64,000 nt of DNA from Protea cynaroides. Lineage: Eukaryota; Streptophyta; Magnoliopsida; Proteales; Proteaceae. Location of the stretch: NCBI GenBank assembly GCA_028583415.1, contig CM053273.1, forward strand, positions 91,796,676 through 91,860,675, written 5' to 3'. The number at the start of each line of letters is the position of its first letter. Position 1 is the first letter of the stretch. The position numbers were made by a program, and so were the translations under genes. Shown piece by piece: positions 57,134 through 64,000 of the stretch. Under the pieces are notes generated by a model, which made no database searches, was not told the origin of the DNA, and saw nothing but the letters and a program-made list of their open reading frames with translations.

Positions 57134-59355
57134 TGTAAGACCCGTAATCTATTAATTCAATTTAATCGTGTCGTGTTATCTCATCCCATCATTGCTGGAT
57201 CGAGTGGACCAACCGTGTGAAGAAAGACCATGAGGCCTGGTAAGCAAATTGACTAAAAAACATTTAAATTAAGTGTATGGTCGACTACCTGAGTAGGTAT
57301 GGCCGACCATACGATGAGAAATGAAGACCACTGATAATTAAACATACGGTCCATACTTTTAAACTTATGGTTGATGGATTTTGCGACCTTACATCTCTTT
57401 CCTATTGTTGGAGAGATCCATATGGAGAGTTTTTCTCTATATAAATGATGTCTTTCAATCCTTTTTTACTCTTTTGGAACATTATCAAACCCTAGACCTA
57501 AGGGAGAAAGAGAAAAGAAGAGAAGGAAAAGAGGAGAAGGAGAAGAAGACTAAGAAGAAGGCTTTGTAGAGAAGGTTCTAACTTTCTACTGTAAGCCAAG
57601 GTATGAAACTTACCTCTAAAGATGTAAATCCTATTGAATAAGGTTTCTATTGTGGGTCGGGGATGTCAAACTATTATGATCCATGTAATCCTCGAGTAAA
57701 CCTCAAGGAATACCCATGAGGGATGGGTATAGGGATAATGGTTACTGAAAAACTATAAATAATGGCCATAGAAAACCTTAGGATGAACCCAAGTAATGAG
57801 CCAAGAAATCGACTCAGGAAGAACTCAGATTGAAAGTAATATTGACCAAAAATTGTATGGTTGCAGCTATGATCGACCATAGGGTGACCAGAGAATTGAC
57901 CACAGCCATTCGGGAAGAATTCAAAAAACGTATGATCGCAGGTGTGGTCGCATATAGTGAAACAGTAGGGGATCTACCATACATGGTATGGTCGACACAG
58001 GCATGTGACCATAGGACTATTGTAACATATTATACATGAATCCTAACTTAAATTCATATAATTCTTAGGTTGCTAAATTAATTCAAAGAGAATTTCAAGG
58101 CTTGAAAGGAGATCAAATATTGTTAAAAGGTAAGGGAACAAGACCTAAATTAATTGGATAATAACAAACTGTTTTACTTTATTTATCCAATGCAATGAAT
58201 GATGCTATGCTTATATGCTTGTAATGTGCATCTCATACGTTATCCAATATTACTGTTATATTCTGCTCATGCATATTTAGTTCTGTCTATTTATAACATG
58301 ATAATGATGATGCTAGGAATATGCATGTGATTGTGTATGTGTGGATAGCGTGTTGGATGCGAGTCGAGCATCAAGGGGAGGACGTGGCATTGTGGTTCAT
58401 CCTGATCACCAGACTCTAGCTCTATCTCTACTCAAGTCTTGTCCATTGACATCGTCGTATCGCCATTACCTTAGCAAAACTATTACGTCGTAGGGCATCA
58501 GGGGAGGTGGTCTCGGATCGTGTGGTCTCTGACTTTGTCAGGGGCCTTAGCTCTATCTCTATGGACGTATTAAGATGCTGGGGTGAGGCCTTGGATACAT
58601 TGGATGGCATTAGGATTGGTTAGTTTCTAGCCCAGTTTGCAAGGGGCTTACATGTTGGTATGGGTAGGGCATCAGGGGAAATGTTGGTAGTGTGTGATCG
58701 GACACTTTAGTTCTATCTCTATTCCATGGTGGGTACATGTGGGATGACAATGGTGTTTGATTTATTGGGTGGATTCACATACTCGTGTATAGAGGGGCGA
58801 TGGCCGCCAATCCTTTCTATAGCACATTGCAAATTTAAAAACCATTCTAAATATATGAATTGAATGCATGCATATGTTTGCGCATTGTTTTGTTTGCTCA
58901 CTGAGCCATGATGTGGGTTCATCCTCTTGACGTCGAATATTTTTAGTTGATGATGCATGTCCTACTGTAGAAGACTACGTGAATGCACCGTCGTATGGAC
59001 ACATGGCGGCTATGGACATAAAAGCTATAGAAGATGAGCATGATCCGTCATGCGAGTGCAACCAATGTGTTTTTGAGTAGTTTAGTTATGTTTGAGTACT
59101 AAAACATGTAATGAATTATTTACTTTATGTCTTGAGTTATTTGGAGATAACTTGATTAAATATTTATTATATCACTGTTAAACCTCAGTTCATTATTTAT
59201 AAAGACTTTCGCTTGTTAATTTATTATCTCTGATTATTACCATGGAAATTATTTGGTTTGACATGGTGGGTACGGCCTATATGAGATCATGATTGAACCA
59301 TTGGTTTATGGATGGTTCATCACACCACTGGTTAGTCCAGAATTGGGGTGTGACA
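57134..59355 (+). mobile_element. Solo gypsy LTR (2,222 bp) in the E1 RNase H region
   Basis: TGTAAGACCC at 57134 to GGGGTGTGACA at 59355. Flanks AAGAC and AAAAT match at only 3 of 5, so the target duplication has decayed. pol text resumes after it. TATATAAAT at 57438-57446, exon-1 donor after 57600, TATGGTCGACCATAC-like words before the TATA box (57285-57375) and before exon 2 (57855-58015). Same family as the E1 and 17500 LTRs. Confidence 0.88.
58100..59080 (+). CDS. LTR-embedded reading frame, exons 2 and 3 (57134 solo LTR)
   Basis: Exon 2 is 58100-58129 (30 nt, after TTCAAG, before GTAAGG); exon 3 is 58947-59080 (134 nt, after TTTTTAG). The joined frame reads LKGDQILLK and then ACPTVEDYVNAPSYGHMAAM, EDEHDPSCECNQCVFE, stop TAG. 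Sites and lengths match those at 1225 and 2095 exactly. Start codon unresolved. Confidence 0.52.
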
Positions 59356-61231
59356 AAAATAATTGAAAGAGTACGAGAAGAATTACCATACTCACGATTT
59401 GGAGCTAGTGGCGGTAATTTATGAGATCAAGACATGAAGACATTACTTGTATGGTGAGAAGTTCTTGATCAAGTCAGATCACAAAAGCCTCACCCATTTC
59501 TTTAACCAAAAAGAGTTGAACATGAGACAAAAAAGATGGTTGGAATTGTAGAAGGATTATGACTGTAATATTCAATATCATCCTGGGAAAGCCAATGTAA
59601 TGGCGGATGTGTTGAGTAGAAAGGGGGTATTGAAGCTGGACGGAGGACCAAGAAAAAATACTACATTAAGCCTTGCAACAACAACATCTGATTGGGATAA
59701 AGAGCTGTACCTAATCGAATCTCCTGATGTCTCGGTAAAACAAAGTCTTGTCCATAAGTTCACACTCCAGTTCGTCGATGGAAGAGGTGAAAACAACAAT
59801 CCTACAGGATCCTTACCTGAGGACTGTGCAAGAAGACCTAGAAAAGGGCAAGCTGGATCCTGATTTTACTTTAGATATGGAAGGGGTACTGAGGTACAGA
59901 GGAAGATTATGCATACCCGAAAGCAAAGATTCAGACCTTTGACAGAGAATAATGCTAGAAGCTCATTCCTTACTGTATTCGATCCATCCCAAAAGTACTA
60001 AAATGTATCATGATTTGAAAAGATTATACTGGTGGAGAGGAATGAAAGCTGATGTGGCTAAGTATATGTTCCAGTGTCTGAATTACCAGTAAGTAAAGGC
60101 TGAAAGACAAAGACCAGCAAGTTCGCTGCAACCATTACTTGAACCAACTTGGAAATGGGATTGCATCACTTTAGACTTCGTTACTGGTTTACCATTGACT
60201 CTTAAATCGATTGACGCAGTTTGGGTGATTGTCGATCGTCTTACCAAGACAGCTCATTTCATTGCTGTACGACCTCAGTATACTTTGGAGGGACTAGCCA
60301 AGCTATATGTGGATAATATAATTATATTACATGGAGTACCTGAGAGTATTGTGTCGGATCGAGAACCAAGCTTTACTTCAAAGTTTTGGAAAGGACTACA
60401 GAAGGCAATGGGGACAAAGTTAAAGTTTAGCACAACGTTTCACCCTCAAACTGATGGATAGTCGGAGCAGACCATTCAAATTCTAGAAGAGATGGTCGGA
60501 GTTTGTGTGATTGACTTCAAGGGAGAATGGGATGAGAAGTTGCTATTGATCGAGTTCGCTTATAACAATAGTTATCAAGCTACATAAAAATATCACCTTA
60601 TGAAGCATTATATGATAGAAAGTATCAAACTCCTATATTCTAGAATGAAGTTGGAGAACGAAGAATCATCGGACCTAAGTTTGTTGAAGAAACCTCTCAA
60701 GTGGTAGACATAATCAAGGAAAGAGTTAAGATGGCTCAAAATGGTCAGAAACAGTACGTAGATAATTGATGCCGAGACCTTGAATTCATAGTAGGTGAAA
60801 AGGTATTCTTGAAGATATCACCTATGCATGGTTTGAAGCGGTTCGAAAAGAAAGGAAAGTTGTATCTCAGATATGTTGGACCTTATGAGATTTTGGAAAG
60901 ACGTGGTAAGGTAGCATATCAGCTTGCACTACCACCATCTATGTCTGGTGTACTTAATGTATTCCATGTTTCGCTATTGAAAACTTACAACAAAGATCCT
61001 ACACACGTTTTGACTACGGACCTACCGGATTTGACTGAGGATCTGATGTTCAAAGTAGTGTCTTTCGAGATCACTAGTCAAAAGGTTCAACGTCTTTGCA
61101 ACTGCAACATCTATTATGTTAAGGTTACTTGGAGAAGCCAAGATATGGAAGAGAGAACGTGGGAAGAAGAAAATGCTATACAGAAATGGTATCCTCACCT
61201 ATTCGACTCTGAAGGTATGTATAAATTTTAA
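59356..61231 (+). pseudogene. pol: E1 pol, 3' part: RNase H end, integrase, chromodomain
   Basis: It resumes with the end of RNase H (AVIYEIKT-like, then stops), YHPGKANVMADVLSRKG, a linker, the integrase zinc region (the CLNYQ block has lost a Cys and carries a stop near 60090), the catalytic core DFVTGLP and SDREPSF, and the end region. A final 140-codon open frame from 60809 carries GPYEILERRGKVAYQLALPP and the chromodomain-like MEERTWEEENAIQKWYPHLF, stop at 61231. At least five stops or shifts. Inactive. Confidence 0.88.
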
Positions 61232-61239
61232 GGACAAAA

Positions 61240-61258
61240 TTTATTTAAGGGCGGAAGT
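61240..61258 (+). other. Polypurine tract of E1
   Basis: TTTAAGGGCGGAAGT immediately before the start of the E1 3' LTR (TGTAAGACCTGCAC at 61259). Unlike E2-E4 it is a single copy. Confidence 0.7.
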
Positions 61259-61272
61259 TGTAAGACCTGCAC
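61259..61272 (+). mobile_element. First 14 bp of the E1 3' LTR
   Basis: TGTAAGACCTGCAC stands between the E1 polypurine tract and a second LTR start (TGTAAGACTCGCAC at 61273). E5 therefore inserted 14 bp into the E1 3' LTR. The rest of that LTR should lie beyond the window. Confidence 0.75.
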
Positions 61273-63528
61273 TGTAAGACTCGCACTCCATGAACCCGAT
61301 CTAAACCTTTAATTCATGTTGTAACAGGTCTTCCAATCATCACTAAACCAGACGGGACGAGTGAATGACAAACAGGTACGAAAATGGACCGATTTAATTA
61401 TGAAATAATTCATACCGATCGATGGTACCGATCTTGGTACCGGTCGATGGTCGACCGGTATGGCCTGCGCAGACTTGGATCCGAAAAAGGATATCTGCGG
61501 GTCTCACTTTCCAAATTTCGAACCGAAGGACTTTCCTAATGTTAGGAGGCTTCCTAAACCTAATCCTAGCCTATTTAAGGATCCTTAAACCTCCTAAAAC
61601 CTTTTCCATTGATTCTCACAAACCCTATAGAGAAGAAAGAGGCTGAAGAAGGAGAAGAAACTAGGAAGGAGAGGGAAGAGCCGCCAATGCCGTTTGACGA
61701 AGAACACATTACCGCGAGTCAACGGTAAGTTCTTAAACCTTCCTCTACATTAAGTATTCTAGGATGGTTAGTTATGATTGGATCGATACCATGCAAAGCA
61801 AGGTATTGATCTAAACCCTGTTTTACCGACAAATCCTAATTTGGTCGATAAACCCTAGATTCAAGTTTTAGGTTAAGACCATCGAAACTAGGACTTGAAT
61901 GGAGTTGGAAAAAACTCTAACTCAGTATTCAGACCTAGAATGTGTAGGAGAAACCCTAGGATCAATAGGGGGTGACCGACGAAAGGCTAGAACCAAGCGT
62001 ATGGTCTTCCAGTGACATACCAGTCGACCATACCGGTCGCACCCTATGCGACCGGTACTGCGACCGGTACCTCCCAGGGACTGGTCTGTGGGGACCGTTC
62101 GACCATACAGGTCGCACCCTATGCGACCGGTACTGCGACCGGTACCTCCCAAGGACTGGTCTGTGGGGACCGTTTGACCATACAGGTCGCACCTTTCCCC
62201 ACAGTGTCGCGACCGATACTGTGACCGGTATGCTCTGTGAGGAGTATTTTTGACCCAGTTGATTTTTCGACCAACATAAACCTAAGAAAACTATTCTAAT
62301 TAAACCTAACATTGTGTAGGACCTTGTGATAACAAGTTTGGACCTTGTGATGCGGAGCGAACTATCAATCAAGCGTCAGGTAAGAGAATCAGACCTAAAC
62401 CCTAATAATCTAATAAACAGTAAAACGTTGTTAATATCCATGATTGTATGGTATGATGTTTGTGCATAATCGCATGTCATCCTTAATTTTCAGTTATTAT
62501 TATTGTTCATGCATACTCGATATGCTAGGATATGATTGTTAGGCATGTGATTGTTTTCATTGGTGTATGGAATGGGAAGGACTGGAGGTCTGGGATCATT
62601 CCTCACACTAGCACCTTTCGTATCGTTCTGTCTTAGCATGCTTGGTACAGGTAGGGTATCAGGGGGAGGAAGTGGCACTGTGGTCTCCGGCCTGACCATT
62701 AGACACTAGCTCTATCTCTATGCCGTAGGGACCTATACTGGGATAGGGCCTACTGTGATGACATATAGGATTGGTTAGTTGCGAGCCCAGTTTGCAAGCC
62801 CTCGCCAATAGGGGCTTACGTATTGGTATGGGTGGAGTATCAAGGGAGGTGTTGGCGGTGTTTGATCCAGACGCCTTAGCTCTATCTCTATTCCATGGTG
62901 GGTGCATGTGGGACGACAGTGGTGTTTGATCCATTGGACGGCTTCACACACTCGTGTATAGAGGTGCGGTGGCCGCCAATCCTTTTTATAGCACATTGCA
63001 AACTTAAACTAGACCATAATGTAAATGTTACTCATGCATATGTTTGTTGCATTATCTGATTGTCTTACTGAGCTAAGTTATGAGCTCACCCTTGTACATA
63101 CACTATTTTTAGATGTTGATGCAGGTTATTTGGTAGAGGATTACATGAACACTCCAGTGTACGGAGGCGTGACTGCTTTGGATGTGCAAGCAGGAGAGGA
63201 CGAGCATGACGCTTCATGCGAGTACCCTTTCTGCGTGTACCTCTAGGATTTGATTTAATTTATTTTTATTATTTTCAGTTGGAAATATAGTTGATGTAAA
63301 GATATTTATGTTTTGGGTATTTGAATAATTGGATATTTTATTTAAATTTATCAATAGCTTACTCAATTCATTTAATTTAAGACTTCCGCTGTATCTATTA
63401 TATTCTGATTGTGGTTATGTGCAATGGTTTGTATGAGTGGACACGGTCTTATTGAGATCCTGGTGTGAGTCGTTGGTTCAGTAACGGTTTACTCACACTT
63501 TTGGTTCAGTCAAAATTAGGGTGTGACA
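61273..63528 (+). mobile_element. 5' LTR of gypsy element E5 (2,256 bp)
   Basis: TGTAAGACTCGCAC to AGGGTGTGACA, followed by a primer binding site. TATA-like TATTTAAG at 61572-61579. ACCGGT words at 61430-61462 and in a dense cluster at 62020-62230, where a block of about 67 bp is repeated twice. TAGCTCTATCTCTA modules at 62707-62720 and 62877-62890. Same family as La, Lc and Le but in the opposite orientation. E5 continues past the window end. Confidence 0.9.
62320..63246 (+). CDS. LTR-embedded reading frame, exons 2 and 3 (E5 copy)
   Basis: Exon 2 is 62320-62379 (60 nt, after TTGTGTAG, before GTAAGA), exon 3 is 63113-63246 (134 nt, after TTTTTAG). Frame open across the junction: CDNKFGPCDAERTINQAS, then AGYLVEDYMNTPVYGGVTAL and EDEHDASCEYPFCVYL, stop TAG. 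Exon 1 (donor after 61724) contains an ATG at 61687 whose frame reads MPFDEEHITASQ, but one extra base compared with La puts it out of phase with exon 2. Either this copy is frameshifted or the real start differs. Confidence 0.55.
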
Positions 63529-63531
63529 ACT

Positions 63532-63543
63532 TGGTATCAAAGC
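63532..63543 (+). other. Primer binding site of E5
   Basis: TGGTATCAAAGC three bases after the LTR, 11 of 12 matching the initiator methionine tRNA complement. Confidence 0.88.
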
Positions 63544-63860
63544 TCTTAGGCTCTGTCCAACAGACCATATTTGCACTTAACTGAGTCGATGAACTGAGAT
63601 AGGAGGAATTTAAAAGTATTAATAAAAACACACCCTAAGCACTTGTTTGATGCCTGTGACTAAATATGAAAGAGCATAATATATACTATATTAAATGTGG
63701 AATTAATAAATACGCATGCTCTAGTGAGAAAAACCATAAACTTCTATTAAATATTTAAAGAGTGGTGAGTAATGGTGGTATAGGGTACAGTCCACAAGCC
63801 GGACGATTACCCTATTATATAAAAACCATGCTGAAAGAGAGAAAAAAAATATGAAGTCTA
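63544..63860. other. E5 leader between primer binding site and antisense ORF
   Basis: Non-coding. It contains the conserved leader words CTGTCCAACAGACCATATT, GAACTGAGATAGGAGG and GGTACAGTCCACAAGCCGGA, which recur in reverse at 46100-46370 and 53090-53370 next to the other antisense ORFs. It may hold the packaging signal and the 3' end of the antisense transcript. Confidence 0.5.
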
Positions 63861-64000
63861 TCATGGGGATGGGGGCATAGGAGGAATAGGTTTGGTGATG
63901 TCATAGTCACGCTCATAAGCCACCCTAAGCCAGTGTACCTGCTTCTGCATGACTCTGAAGCTGCGAGCAAGACGCCCCAGGTCATGGCTCATCTCACGCT
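63861..64000 (-). CDS. E5 antisense extra ORF, C-terminal part (runs off the window)
   Basis: Minus-strand frame with stop TGA at 63861-63863, open to the window end: REMSHDLGRLARSFRVMQKQ, then VHWLRVAYERDYDITKPIPP. It matches the C-terminal helix at 46010-46070 and 52980-53061 and has the same position and opposite strand relative to the LTR. Upstream domains lie beyond 64000, so its integrity is unknown. Confidence 0.7.
   Translation of the reverse strand, partial: REMSHDLGRLARSFRVMQKQVHWLRVAYERDYDITKPIPPMPPSP

Overview
The window is nuclear DNA of a flowering plant. It contains one intact host gene with plant-type GT-AG introns, an ABCG11-like half-transporter of cuticular lipids at 11200-15392 (+). 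Almost everything else is layered transposable elements: Ty3/gypsy chromoviruses of the Del/Tekay type, Ty1/copia and LINE scraps, and two related non-autonomous Mutator-like elements. The species cannot be named from the sequence. The gypsy families look non-grass, which is only an impression.

Layout. 1-3459: an old gypsy LTR split by a solo LTR (213-2508, TSD AGACT). 3460-4330: remnants of a copia element and a LINE RNase H domain. 5441-7458: Mutator-like element M1. 7459-11199: intergenic DNA with simple repeats. 11200-15392: ABCG11-like gene, ten exons, 716 codons. 17172-20332: short tandem arrays split by a solo LTR (17500-19884). 21069-61272: one old gypsy element, E1 (+ strand), much enlarged by later insertions: Mutator-like M2 in its 5' LTR (22514-23863), a 27.8-kb block of minus-strand gypsy elements in its reverse transcriptase (28474-56322, TSD CATAA/CATAG), a solo LTR in its RNase H region (57134-59355), and a fresh element E5 starting 14 bp into its 3' LTR (61273 onward).

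The minus-strand block reads LTR La - E2 interior - LTR Lb - E3 interior - LTR Lc - E4 interior - LTR Ld - LTR Le. La pairs with Le by sequence and Lc with Ld, so the block grew by nested insertion followed by recombination and deletion. E3 is the best preserved, with a 945-codon open stretch of pol.

The most unusual content lies in the gypsy elements themselves. (1) Every well-preserved LTR carries what looks like a small spliced reading frame whose last exon is 134 nt in seven of eight copies and encodes a conserved acidic, Cys-ending peptide (EDEHDxSCEC-type). (2) Between the primer binding site and gag, each element carries an ORF in antisense to gag-pol, with its own 5'-UTR intron, a domain resembling the 'putative plant transposon protein' family and a conserved C-terminal helix. 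(3) Clusters of a short, often palindromic word (for example ACCGGTCGACCGGTA) recur at the same three sites in each element, but the word differs between families. Together these suggest an element-encoded factor coevolving with its own binding sites. That is inference.
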